Below are positions 1 to 8,261 of a DNA stretch of 64,000 bases, piece after piece. The notes beneath the pieces were generated by a model that saw only the letters and a list, made by a program, of their open reading frames with translations, was not told the origin of the DNA and ran no database searches. Every line of letters starts with the position of its first letter. Position 1 is the stretch's first letter. A program made the position numbers and the translations under genes. The DNA is taken from NCBI RefSeq assembly GCF_050313795.1, contig NZ_JBNPMC010000001.1, forward strand, positions 186,001 through 250,000. The letters are read 5' to 3'. The stretch is from CAMBRQ01 sp945870325 (GTDB taxonomy: Bacteria; Bacillota; Clostridia; Lachnospirales; Lachnospiraceae).

Positions 1-190
1 AACAGGTTCTCTGTCCCCATTCCATAGTCGCAGGCTCCATCACCGGCACCGCTCCCTTGGCAACAATCTCCTGAAACGTAGCATCCACTGCAGCATAATT
101 CTCCACGCCCAATGCAATCTCATAATGCCCATTGATCTGATCTGTATATCCAAAAGAATGATTCCGAATCCATCCAAACGCATGTCCCAT
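1..190 (-). CDS. VOC (glyoxalase-like) family protein, C-terminal part, runs off window edge
   Basis: Reading leftward from the ATG at 190, the frame gives MGHAFGWIRNHSFGY and then a stretch containing YEIALGVENYAAVDATF and a basic/hydrophobic tail with PVMEPATMEWGQRTC. That second part resembles the last beta-alpha-beta unit of vicinal-oxygen-chelate proteins (glyoxalase/bleomycin-resistance fold). An in-frame TGA lies roughly 30 nt upstream of the ATG, so the usual N-terminal half of a VOC domain cannot be attached in this frame. It is either a short one-module protein or a 5'-decayed gene. The 3' end is outside the window. Substrate cannot be inferred. Confidence 0.45.
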   Translation of the reverse strand, partial: MGHAFGWIRNHSFGYTDQINGHYEIALGVENYAAVDATFQEIVAKGAVPVMEPATMEWGQRTC

Positions 191-279
191 TCTCCTATCT
201 TCATATCTTCTAATGCAATTTCATTTTTCAGGTTGATATCTGTCGTTCTGTATTATCACATAGCATATTCTTTATAAAA

Positions 280-747
280 TCAACTAAAACGCGACTTCTC
301 ATAATTATACGGAATGCTTGTCCCTACAACTACATCTTCAATCTTCTCAATAATCAGCCAGTCATCCATATTCCCCTGGTGGTCGAACTCCAGCGCTTCG
401 ATCTCCTCCACTTGCCCGAACTCCACCAGGCAAAGACATTTCTTATGCCACCGTACCTTCTGCTTCTCTGACAGATTCAATTTCGGCTGATTCTCTTCTA
501 AGACTTTCGCGATCTCATCCTCGGTAAGTTTCACATAGTTCTTCACATCACAGATCTTCGCCTTTGCAGTAATCTTACCACTTCCCTTTTTCATAAAAAA
601 GAGTTCTTCTCCCGCAAATACCCGGCTGTGAGGAATCTTACGCCCTGCCGCCCCTCTGACCACCATAGTCTTTGTTCCTGCGAGAATCTTATCAAGAACT
701 TTTTCACCTTTCTTTCCTGCATTGTCACAATATACCAAATGAACCAT
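280..747 (-). CDS. ASCH/PUA-like domain protein
   Basis: A 155-residue soluble protein. The N-terminal two thirds (KTMVVRGAAGRKIPHSRV, GEELFFMKKGSGKITAKAKI) have the look of an ASCH domain, a PUA-like beta-barrel that binds RNA or modified nucleotides. The C-terminal part is acidic and holds a second beta-rich stretch. There are no membrane segments and no catalytic motif I can name. It stands alone between the VOC fragment and the AraC-type regulator. The ASCH call is by sequence appearance; the function is unknown. Confidence 0.55.
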   Translation of the reverse strand: MVHLVYCDNAGKKGEKVLDKILAGTKTMVVRGAAGRKIPHSRVFAGEELFFMKKGSGKITAKAKICDVKNYVKLTEDEIAKVLEENQPKLNLSEKQKVRWHKKCLCLVEFGQVEEIEALEFDHQGNMDDWLIIEKIEDVVVGTSIPYNYEKSRFS

Positions 748-807
748 CTCTTCTCCTCCAGTTATAAAATTCTGCTATACATAGGTATATTCTCACTATA
801 CATCATC

Positions 808-1671
808 TCATCGAATCTCTTCTTGTAAAAATGCGACATGTTGCATGGCATGACGCCTGGCATCTGCCATATTCATCGTATGAAAACGTTTGAAATCACG
901 TAGAAGATAGGACTGATCCGTATATCCATACTGTCCCACTGCATCGAGCACTTGGAAGCCCGGACGAAAAAGGACATCATTCCACACATACTGATACCGA
1001 ACCAACGAAGACAACTGCTTTGGAGAAATCCCTATATTCTCATGGAAAATTCTTTCCAAATGACGATTACTTGTATGAATATCCCTTGCAAGACATTCAA
1101 TCTTAACATTTCCTCTTTTTACTAATATCTGTGCAATGGCATCCATTAGAATCGTATTATTTCGCGATGCATGGATATGATTCAGCAGATACCGTTCCGT
1201 CAGCCGAATTCTGTCCCGCATATGCGTAACATCAAAAAGTAATGGCTCTATCTCGCTTTTTAATTTTGAAAAATGACAATCCAAATCGTAAAACGCATTC
1301 TTCGTATCACACATGGATTCCTCAGAAAAGAAAATCGCACTCCAGGGATAGAAACGAATGGCAAATGTGGACAACATTCTTTCTTCATTTGTGATGCGCT
1401 GTGCTACAAACGAACGATTATCAATACCACAGAATTTCCCATGAATCTGATTGTTGGTATAATCTACGGTAAATATAATGTCCATACAAGAGTCCGGAGT
1501 AACGATACTTTGGAGCGGAGTCGCTGTTTTGAACTGTTGGTAGGGTCTTTCGCTTCCCCAGAAACACTTGATGTAGGGTTTAAGTTCTTCGCAAGGCGGG
1601 AATTCCATGTAAGATTCGCATCTTGCAAACGGAGTGGAAGTGATAGGATTGTATATTTCATATAATTGCAT
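808..1671 (-). CDS. AraC family transcriptional regulator
   Basis: 287 residues if translation starts at the ATG at 1671 (MQLYEIYNPI). The open frame extends further 5', but that part lies over the upstream hydrolase gene. Residues about 1-165 form the kind of N-terminal domain seen in DUF6597-type AraC proteins. The C-terminal ~100 residues carry the two helix-turn-helix units (NVKIECLARDIHTSNRHLER, then the YGYTDQSYLLRDFKRF signature). It starts 7 nt after the SGNH hydrolase stop, so the two are probably co-transcribed. The inducer is not apparent; control of neighbouring genes is an inference. Confidence 0.85.
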   Translation of the reverse strand: MQLYEIYNPITSTPFARCESYMEFPPCEELKPYIKCFWGSERPYQQFKTATPLQSIVTPDSCMDIIFTVDYTNNQIHGKFCGIDNRSFVAQRITNEERMLSTFAIRFYPWSAIFFSEESMCDTKNAFYDLDCHFSKLKSEIEPLLFDVTHMRDRIRLTERYLLNHIHASRNNTILMDAIAQILVKRGNVKIECLARDIHTSNRHLERIFHENIGISPKQLSSLVRYQYVWNDVLFRPGFQVLDAVGQYGYTDQSYLLRDFKRFHTMNMADARRHAMQHVAFLQEEIR

Positions 1672-1678
1672 AACGAAT

Positions 1679-2320
1679 CTACCCCAATATCTCCAGTATC
1701 TTATCCCCAATTGCCTTCGCCAATTCACGATGATTCTCCGCATCCATATGCATAGGATCTGCATCACATGGCTTTGCATAATCCGATGCTGCCATGAATT
1801 CAAATCCATGCTTATCCGCAATCTCTTTATAATACTTTGGAAATTGTCTAGAACGTATTACTGCCGTCTGACCTCCCATATAGATGCCATATGGATTTTC
1901 TGCGATCGTCTCGCCCACTTCAATCGGAGAAATAATCAGAATCTTTGGTTCTTTTACTGGTTTTTTCTTCATATATTCTCCTGTCATTAGTGCCAGAGTC
2001 TCAACCCCAGCTGCAATATCATGAGTGCCAAGCCCAAATCTGGTCTTCAGATCATTCGTACCAAGCATGATAATCACCAAATCCAAAGGCCAGTGCGATT
2101 CCAGACAAGATAGTAGATAAGACTTCCCACTTTGCCGCTCTTCAATCGGATCATCCCATAACGTAGTCCTGCCGCAAAGTCCCTCTTCTATAATATGATA
2201 TTCTGGTCCAAGCGTCTCTTGCACAATACTTGTCCAGCGCACTCCCCAGGGGAAACGTCTATCATTGGCCATGTCATAGCCGAATGTATTAGAATCTCCA
2301 AAGCACAAAATATTTTTCAT
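1679..2320 (-). CDS. SGNH/GDSL hydrolase (arylesterase-like)
   Basis: A 213-residue esterase/lipase-type hydrolase. Block I is present as CFGDSNTFGYD near the N-terminus (catalytic Ser in GDSN), block III as MLGTNDLK (Asn), and the Asp/His pair as DPMHMD near the C-terminus. There is no signal peptide, so it is cytoplasmic. I chose MKNILCF at 2320 because AAAGGAG lies about 11 nt upstream; an ATG seven codons earlier overlaps that ribosome binding site. Members of this subfamily deacetylate sugars or hydrolyse small esters; the substrate here cannot be read. Confidence 0.82.
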   Translation of the reverse strand: MKNILCFGDSNTFGYDMANDRRFPWGVRWTSIVQETLGPEYHIIEEGLCGRTTLWDDPIEERQSGKSYLLSCLESHWPLDLVIIMLGTNDLKTRFGLGTHDIAAGVETLALMTGEYMKKKPVKEPKILIISPIEVGETIAENPYGIYMGGQTAVIRSRQFPKYYKEIADKHGFEFMAASDYAKPCDADPMHMDAENHRELAKAIGDKILEILG

Positions 2321-2582
2321 GAATCTTTTCACTCCTTTCATTTAAAATCCCGCTGTCCTCAGTTCATCCATCATCGCACTCCACTTTCATCCATTATAAA
2401 CTTATTCTCGTAAAATTTCTCCGTAATCTGAAAAAAATCCTGTCACTTATCACATTTTTGTAGTACTATAGAGTTACAATTCATTCGCTTGTGGCTATTA
2501 TCAATGATTTTCGGGTAATCCTATCTGCCACAATCCGCAATGATTGCTTTGTTTATGAAAAATAATTTAGCGAGGTGTAAAG

Positions 2583-3446
2583 ATGAAACCTATCAAAGAA
2601 GGTAAAGTACGTGAAATCTATGATAACGGCGATAACCTTATTATGGTTGCTACCGACCGTATCAGCTGTTTTGATGTGATTCTGAAAAATAACGTAACTA
2701 AAAAAGGAGCCGTCCTGACACAGATGTCCAAGTTCTGGTTCGATATGACAGAGGACATCCTCCCGAATCACATGATCTCCGCAGATGTGAAAGACATGCC
2801 AGAATTCTTCCATCAGCCACAGTTTGACGGCAACAGTATGATGTGCAAAAAACTTGAGATGCTTCCAATCGAGTGTATCGTTCGTGGCTACATCACCGGA
2901 AGTGGCTGGGCAAGTTATCAGAAAAATGGTACCGTATGCGGCATCACTCTTCCGGAAGGACTGAAAGAGTCTGACAAACTGCCAGAACCAATCTATACTC
3001 CTTCTACCAAGGCTGAGATTGGCGATCACGATGAGAACATCTCTTATGAGCAGAGCATCGCTCACCTGGAGAAATATTTCCCGGGAAAAGGTGAGGAATA
3101 CGCTGCAAAACTTCGCGACTATACAATCGCTCTTTATAAGAAATGTGCTGATTATGCTTTGAGCCGCGGCATCATTATCGCAGATACCAAATTCGAATTC
3201 GGTTTGGATGAAGAGGGCAACATTGTAATCGGTGACGAGATGCTGACACCAGATAGTTCTCGTTTCTGGCCGGCAGAAGGATATGAGCCGGGTCATGGCC
3301 AGCCATCCTTCGATAAACAGTTTGCCCGCGACTGGCTGAAGGCCAATCCGGATAATGACTGGACACTGCCAGAAGATATCGTGGAAAAGACGATTGATAA
3401 GTATCTTCAGGGTTATGAGATGCTGACTGGAGAGAAACTGCAGTAA
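2583..3446 (+). CDS. purC: Phosphoribosylaminoimidazole-succinocarboxamide synthase
   Basis: SAICAR synthetase, the ATP-dependent joining of CAIR and aspartate in purine biosynthesis. The 287-residue protein begins KEGKVREIY and contains TDRISCFDVIL, ECIVRGYITGSGW and the DTKFEFG segment typical of the larger PurC subfamily. The length fits the family. A GAGGTGTAAAG ribosome binding site precedes the ATG at 2583. It is the only plus-strand gene in this part and stands alone, not in a pur operon. I looked for a purine riboswitch in the 260 nt upstream and did not see the conserved loops. Confidence 0.95.
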   Translation: MKPIKEGKVREIYDNGDNLIMVATDRISCFDVILKNNVTKKGAVLTQMSKFWFDMTEDILPNHMISADVKDMPEFFHQPQFDGNSMMCKKLEMLPIECIVRGYITGSGWASYQKNGTVCGITLPEGLKESDKLPEPIYTPSTKAEIGDHDENISYEQSIAHLEKYFPGKGEEYAAKLRDYTIALYKKCADYALSRGIIIADTKFEFGLDEEGNIVIGDEMLTPDSSRFWPAEGYEPGHGQPSFDKQFARDWLKANPDNDWTLPEDIVEKTIDKYLQGYEMLTGEKLQ

Positions 3447-3500
3447 GATTCAAACGCAAAGGTCTTGAGATAACACTTTACTTGACAAAGTCTAACAAAA

Positions 3501-3534
3501 GGGATTGTTCGTTCTATACGAGCAATCCTCTTTG
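3501..3534 (+). terminator. Terminator after purC
   Basis: GGATTGTTCG and CGAGCAATCC form a stem with one mismatch, followed by TCTTTGAT. It lies about 55 nt after the purC stop and fits a weak intrinsic terminator. Confidence 0.6.
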
Positions 3535-3552
3535 ATATGTATCTCTTATTTA

Positions 3553-4020
3553 TTAGATATCTTCTCCGACAATTCCCAGTACCTTCTCCAATAATTCCAT
3601 ATGCGGATGATCCTGATCTGCATTAAAAACCGCAACATGATCTTGATTCCCACTGCCGCTCCTTATCATTCCCCTTCACCGGCACATCATATCTGTCATG
3701 GAACACATAGATGGCATAATCATGCGCCGCCTGATAATGGGCCGCCACCTGCTCATAAAATATCTCCATCAGCGCATCATTCTTAAGTCCACACTGCTTC
3801 ATTGCCTCCAACAACTGCCACATACTCCCCGGCTTCTTTGCCTCGTGTGGAAATCTATATTCTTTTAACTGTTTATTGGTCTTTGAATAGGGAATGGTCT
3901 TGGCAATCTCAAGATTCGCCTTCTTCTCACTGCCTGATAGTTTCAGAAAATGTATATTAAACGTACCGTCAATCTCTCCTTCTCTGTCCAGATAGCATCC
4001 GGCAACTCTGGTAAAAGATC
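3553..4020 (-). pseudogene. Decayed DUF4317 family gene
   Basis: Minus-strand translation gives pieces of one protein in order: FTRVAGCYLDREGEIDGTF and IPYSKTNKQLKEYRFP, then MWQLLEAMKQCGLKNDALM and YAIYVFHDRYDVPVKG, then (after frame loss near 3640) VAVFNADQDHPHMELL. These match the look of the ~400-residue DUF4317 proteins common in Clostridia. The 5' end is missing, because the piece abuts the stop of the LacI-type gene at 4021, and large internal and 3' parts are gone. No ribosome binding site or usable start is seen. I read it as a relic. The family assignment is from memory of its motifs. Confidence 0.6.
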
Positions 4021-5013
4021 CTAATTCTCTTTCACGCTGTCTCTGATATACAGTTTCGTAGGAACGGTTACTTTGACACAGATCTCCCTGCCATTCATAA
4101 TCCGCTCCTCCAGCATACGAACAGCATGTTCACCCATGAATTCCATGTAGAGCCGTACCGTGGTAAGCGGTGGAATCATGTATTTTGCCGCAGGTACATC
4201 ATTGAACCCAACGATACTAATGTCATCAGGAATCGACAAGCCCAACTCGTATACTGCCTTATAGCATCCTGCTGCCATGGAATCATTTGCCACAAAAAGC
4301 GCGGTCGGCAACTGACTATCTCGATACATTTCTTTGAGCAAACGATAACCATAATGCGCGTGATAAGGTCCTTTTTTTACATATTCCTGTCGATACAGGC
4401 CTTTCTCACTTAGGTATTCCCGGAAAGCAGCCAGCCTCTGATCCAATACTTCTTCTCCATCTTCGTCTACTTCCAGTCCGCCAATCATTCCAATCTCCGT
4501 GTGCCCATTTGCAATCAGATAATCCAGGATTCCGGCAACTGCCTGACGATAATCTGTTACGATGGAATCAAACCGCCCCGGGTCTGGACAGGCATCTATG
4601 AACACAACTGGCTTTTCCCAATGTTCAATGCTTTCTACCATCGAACGGCCAAATGTTCCAACACAGATGATTCCATCAATCCCCGCCAGAGATTCCTGCG
4701 TATCTTCCAGTGTCACAATCTGCTTGCGGTATCCCTCTTCCTCAAGGGTTTTCTCAATTGCAAGCCGGATGCACAGATAATAGGGATCTTCCAATTCCTC
4801 TTGTGGTGAATAAGAGTAGAATACGCCGATTTTGAACTTTTTCTTCCGTTTCTTCTGAGGACGCAATTCATATTCCAGTTCTTCTGCAATCTCGAAGATT
4901 CTCTTCTTCGTCTCCTCCTGTGCATTCAGCGTCTCATCATGATTCAGCACCCTGGATACCGTTGCAATTGATACGCCCGCTTTTGCTGCAATGTCTTTTA
5001 TCGTTGCCATCAT
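4021..5013 (-). CDS. LacI family transcriptional regulator of the adjacent beta-galactosidase
   Basis: A 330-residue LacI/GalR repressor. The N-terminal helix-turn-helix ATIKDIAAKAGVSIATVSRVLN is followed by a basic hinge (QKKRKKKFKIG) and a periplasmic-binding-protein-like sensor domain ending in LTTVRLYMEFMGEHAVRML. Two ATGs overlap (5013 and 5010); the second has better spacing from AGGAGG. The start overlaps the lacZ stop (ATGA), so the repressor is translationally coupled to lacZ, and its gene is transcribed from the lacZ promoter unless another exists. This implies autoregulation. The probable operators lie at 8096-8133. The sugar ligand is inferred to be a galactoside. Confidence 0.9.
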   Translation of the reverse strand: MMATIKDIAAKAGVSIATVSRVLNHDETLNAQEETKKRIFEIAEELEYELRPQKKRKKKFKIGVFYSYSPQEELEDPYYLCIRLAIEKTLEEEGYRKQIVTLEDTQESLAGIDGIICVGTFGRSMVESIEHWEKPVVFIDACPDPGRFDSIVTDYRQAVAGILDYLIANGHTEIGMIGGLEVDEDGEEVLDQRLAAFREYLSEKGLYRQEYVKKGPYHAHYGYRLLKEMYRDSQLPTALFVANDSMAAGCYKAVYELGLSIPDDISIVGFNDVPAAKYMIPPLTTVRLYMEFMGEHAVRMLEERIMNGREICVKVTVPTKLYIRDSVKEN

Positions 5014-8000
5014 TTCCTCCTGCTTTCCTCAATAACCGCTTCGTTCTTTACACATCTGAATATTAGTTTCATAGAATAATCATTCAGTCTCGTCTTATTC
5101 GCATAGGTCTGCTCCTCACCGCAAGAGTTGCTTCCCACACCGGAATGCTTTGCATCAATGTGTATCACTGTCTCCTGACAATGCTCAAGTTCACCCACAT
5201 GTCTGGCTTTTTCCAATGCTTCAATTGTATAGTCATGTACATCTATCCCGACTTCATGTTCGGAACAGATCAGAAGACTCTCCGTATCATCTCCAACTGC
5301 CAGCCATCTGACCTGTTCACGGTGTCCATTTTCTTGCGGCATAGCATAGTCCACATGCATCTTATCCACTTCTTTTCGGTAAACTCCCATCATGGCAGCC
5401 GACTTCATGTCACTGTAATTCTCATCCGGTCCCAGACCATACCATGTGACATGGCGCATCTGTCCCGGAAGTTTCATCTCGATACCGATACGTGGAATGA
5501 ACTCCGGAACAAAATCACTGTATTTGAAGCCATTCATATTAAGTTCAAGTTCCATCTGACCATCTCGGCAGATACGGTACATATAGTGTCCTTTGAATCC
5601 AAATGCCATGCTCAGTGGTGAAAAATGTGTATGCACATGAACCGTGACAGACTCTTCTTCCTCCTGAATAGAGAAATCCTCTAACTGCTCCTGCTGCCGA
5701 TACAGGAAATACTTTTCTCTCCAGTCGGTTACCTTGTACATATCATTATCAATAGCGGCTCTCCATAGATTCAGCGATGGACCATCCGTAATCCGGCATT
5801 TGCCGTCCGTCTCGCAGGCCAGAAGTTTACCAGTTATTTTGTTGAAAATTACTTTCACATGATCATTGGATATTTCTGCATATGCTGTCGTCTCTGTAAC
5901 TTGAAGTTTTTCAAAAGTTTCCGCCATTGTTATTTCTTCCAACTCTTCGCAAGAGCCATGACTCATCACATTCTGGTAAACAGGAAGTAAAAACTGCCCT
6001 TTTGCAATCTCCATATCTGCTGATGCGAATTCGTTATCATACTTATACACAAATGACAGATTCATATAATAATCGCATCCCGATTCTATGCACTCTATCA
6101 TCCAAGGTATCCTAACACGAACCGTCTGCCTCGGCGCCACATCCAGATTCTCAATCCGTCCTTCCCCATCAATTGTCTCATCATGCACAATCTGATAGTC
6201 CACCGCAATATCACTAAGATCTTTAAAATAAAACAGATTCTGAATCTCAACGATTCCTTTTGCCAAATCTATAGCCTCTGCCTTTACCGGGGCTATCACC
6301 TGCTTGTAATGCTTTAATCCGGTTGAAGCCACTCCGTCCGGACGAAGCAGTCCATCCATGCAGAAATTAGAATTGTTCGGACAATCTCCAAAGTCTCCGC
6401 CATACCAGTATGTCTTCCTTCCATTTCCATCTTTCTGCTCGATCCCATGGTCATACCATTCCCACACAAAACCGCCTTGAAGTCTCTCATAGCGCCGGAA
6501 CAACTCCTGATATTCTTCCAGATTGCCAGGACCATTGCCCATAGCATGTGCATATTCGCATAGAATATGTGGTTTCCCATGGCAATCATTACTCTCCCCG
6601 ATACGTTTTAATCCGTCAAGTCTGGTATACATCGTTGAATAAATATCCGTAATATCTGCATTAAAGTCACTCTCGTAATGAACCAATCTGGATGCATCAA
6701 GGCTTCGCACTGCCTCTGCCGCTTCGGTAAAATTCACTCCAACCGAGGACTCATTTCCCAAAGACCACATGAGAATACACGGGTGATTCCGATGCTCCTT
6801 TACCATGCGGGTAACCCGGTCACAATATGCCGCCCTCCAACTCGGCTCATTATTCAGCCATTCATATCTCTGAATCCATTCAAACCCATGGGTTTCCAAA
6901 TCCGCCTCATCAATCACATAGAAGCCATATCTGTCACACAGTTCGTAGAAATACGGCATCTTCGGATAATGAGAGCAGCGAATAGCATTGATGTTATACT
7001 GTTTCATCAGACGCAGATCCTTTTCCACCACCTCGCGCTGTACCGTTGCACCACCAGTAGGACTAAAGTCATGCACATTGACTCCATTTATCATAATTGG
7101 CTGTCCATTTACTAAAAAATTAGCGCCTTTTACTTCAATCCTTCGAAACCCAGTACGGACAGTCACTTCGTCCACTATGTCTCCATCCTCATATAATTTA
7201 AGAGCCAGTTCATAAAGATACGGAATCTCCGCACTCCAAGGCTGTACTTTTCCAATCACTTCTGTCATCTCGGCATAGCCATCCAGCAGTGTCTCTCTGC
7301 CACACATCTCTACCATTCCATCTGCATCATGCAGCGTCCACTCTACATAGTCTGCATTTTTCGAGGCCGTTATCTTCTGTACCAGAATTCCATTCTTGCA
7401 GTTTTCATCCAATCCGGCATCTACAACATAATTTTCAATCGAAGATTCCGGTTCACTGATCAGTGTCACATCACGGAAGATTCCGCTATACCACCACATG
7501 TCCTGGCATTCAAGATAGGTTCCGTCTGACCAGCGGTATACTCTGACCGTAATCTGGTTCTCTCCCGGATGGAGAAGCGATGTAAGGTCGAACTCGGAGG
7601 AAAGGCGGCTGACTTTGCTATAGCCCACATATTCCCCATTCACCCAGACATCAAAAGCACTGCTTACACCATCGAAGCGGAGGATATTCTTCCTACCATT
7701 CCACGCATCCGGCACTTCAATCTTCCGCCGATAGATTCCGGTCGGATTCTCAGAAGGCACAAATGGCGGGTTGATTGGGAAGAGATACCATACATCTGTG
7801 TAATGCATCTTGCCGTATCCTTTTAACTCCCAGCAGGACGGCACTTCTATCTCATCCCATCCGTTATCACAAAAGTCTGCATTAGAGAATCCTTCCGGTG
7901 AATATTCGGGTGCTTCAAGGTAGCAAAACTTCCAGTCGCCATTCAGGGACATCTGATATTCTGACTGGTTCTTTCTTCTGTAATCTGTATGAGGTTCTCG

Positions 8001-8054
8001 ACGGTTAATATGTAACAGTTCTTCATCTTCCCAACGCTTTTTTGTTCTTGACAT
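5010..8054 (-). CDS. lacZ: Beta-galactosidase, glycoside hydrolase family 2
   Basis: A 1014-residue LacZ-type enzyme, the usual length, hydrolysing lactose and related beta-galactosides in the cytoplasm (no signal peptide). In order: sugar-binding jelly-roll (PSCWELKGYGKMHYTDVWYLFP), immunoglobulin-like domain, TIM barrel with acid/base Glu near 435 in WSLGNES and nucleophile Glu near 500 in ILCEYAHAMGNG, then the Bgal small-chain domain ending in YGLGPDENYSDM and DYAMPQENG. GGAGGAAACCGCAA precedes the ATG at 8054. The LacI-type regulator follows with a 4-nt overlap. No permease gene is next to it, so uptake must come from elsewhere. Confidence 0.95.
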   Translation of the reverse strand: MSRTKKRWEDEELLHINRREPHTDYRRKNQSEYQMSLNGDWKFCYLEAPEYSPEGFSNADFCDNGWDEIEVPSCWELKGYGKMHYTDVWYLFPINPPFVPSENPTGIYRRKIEVPDAWNGRKNILRFDGVSSAFDVWVNGEYVGYSKVSRLSSEFDLTSLLHPGENQITVRVYRWSDGTYLECQDMWWYSGIFRDVTLISEPESSIENYVVDAGLDENCKNGILVQKITASKNADYVEWTLHDADGMVEMCGRETLLDGYAEMTEVIGKVQPWSAEIPYLYELALKLYEDGDIVDEVTVRTGFRRIEVKGANFLVNGQPIMINGVNVHDFSPTGGATVQREVVEKDLRLMKQYNINAIRCSHYPKMPYFYELCDRYGFYVIDEADLETHGFEWIQRYEWLNNEPSWRAAYCDRVTRMVKEHRNHPCILMWSLGNESSVGVNFTEAAEAVRSLDASRLVHYESDFNADITDIYSTMYTRLDGLKRIGESNDCHGKPHILCEYAHAMGNGPGNLEEYQELFRRYERLQGGFVWEWYDHGIEQKDGNGRKTYWYGGDFGDCPNNSNFCMDGLLRPDGVASTGLKHYKQVIAPVKAEAIDLAKGIVEIQNLFYFKDLSDIAVDYQIVHDETIDGEGRIENLDVAPRQTVRVRIPWMIECIESGCDYYMNLSFVYKYDNEFASADMEIAKGQFLLPVYQNVMSHGSCEELEEITMAETFEKLQVTETTAYAEISNDHVKVIFNKITGKLLACETDGKCRITDGPSLNLWRAAIDNDMYKVTDWREKYFLYRQQEQLEDFSIQEEEESVTVHVHTHFSPLSMAFGFKGHYMYRICRDGQMELELNMNGFKYSDFVPEFIPRIGIEMKLPGQMRHVTWYGLGPDENYSDMKSAAMMGVYRKEVDKMHVDYAMPQENGHREQVRWLAVGDDTESLLICSEHEVGIDVHDYTIEALEKARHVGELEHCQETVIHIDAKHSGVGSNSCGEEQTYANKTRLNDYSMKLIFRCVKNEAVIEESRRK

Positions 8055-8087
8055 TTGCGGTTTCCTCCGTTTCTTCTTTGCAATAAA

Positions 8088-8133
8088 ACATTATCATTTT
8101 ACTAGTTAATTGTCAATATTTTACTAATAAAAT
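8088..8133 (-). promoter_or_regulatory. lacZ promoter with two probable LacI-type operators
   Basis: On the minus strand TTGACA (8116-8111) and TAATGT (8093-8088) are separated by exactly 17 nt, a near-consensus sigma-A promoter about 35 nt before the lacZ start. A near-palindrome ATTTTATTAGTAAAAT lies at 8133-8118, just upstream of the -35. A related sequence, TTAACTAGTAAAAT, occupies the spacer. The two share TTAnTAGTAAAA and fit paired LacI-family operators that would block RNA polymerase. Which protein binds is inferred from the coupled regulator gene. Confidence 0.65.
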
Positions 8134-8261
8134 TCTTTTTTACTCAGTCTCTTCGGATACTTTAGAAGTACAAAAATGGGTCATAACACTAGCCAATACG
8201 CTGTACCACAACCCTTTAAAATTAACCTCTTCTATTTTTAATTTTTAACAGTCACAGTCTT

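Noticed and set aside
2345..2582. Purine riboswitch upstream of purC
   Set aside because: The conserved loop sequences of the purine aptamer are not present in the 5' region.
2553..3296. Minus-strand frame opposite purC
   Set aside because: Shadow of purC; no motifs, no ribosome binding site.
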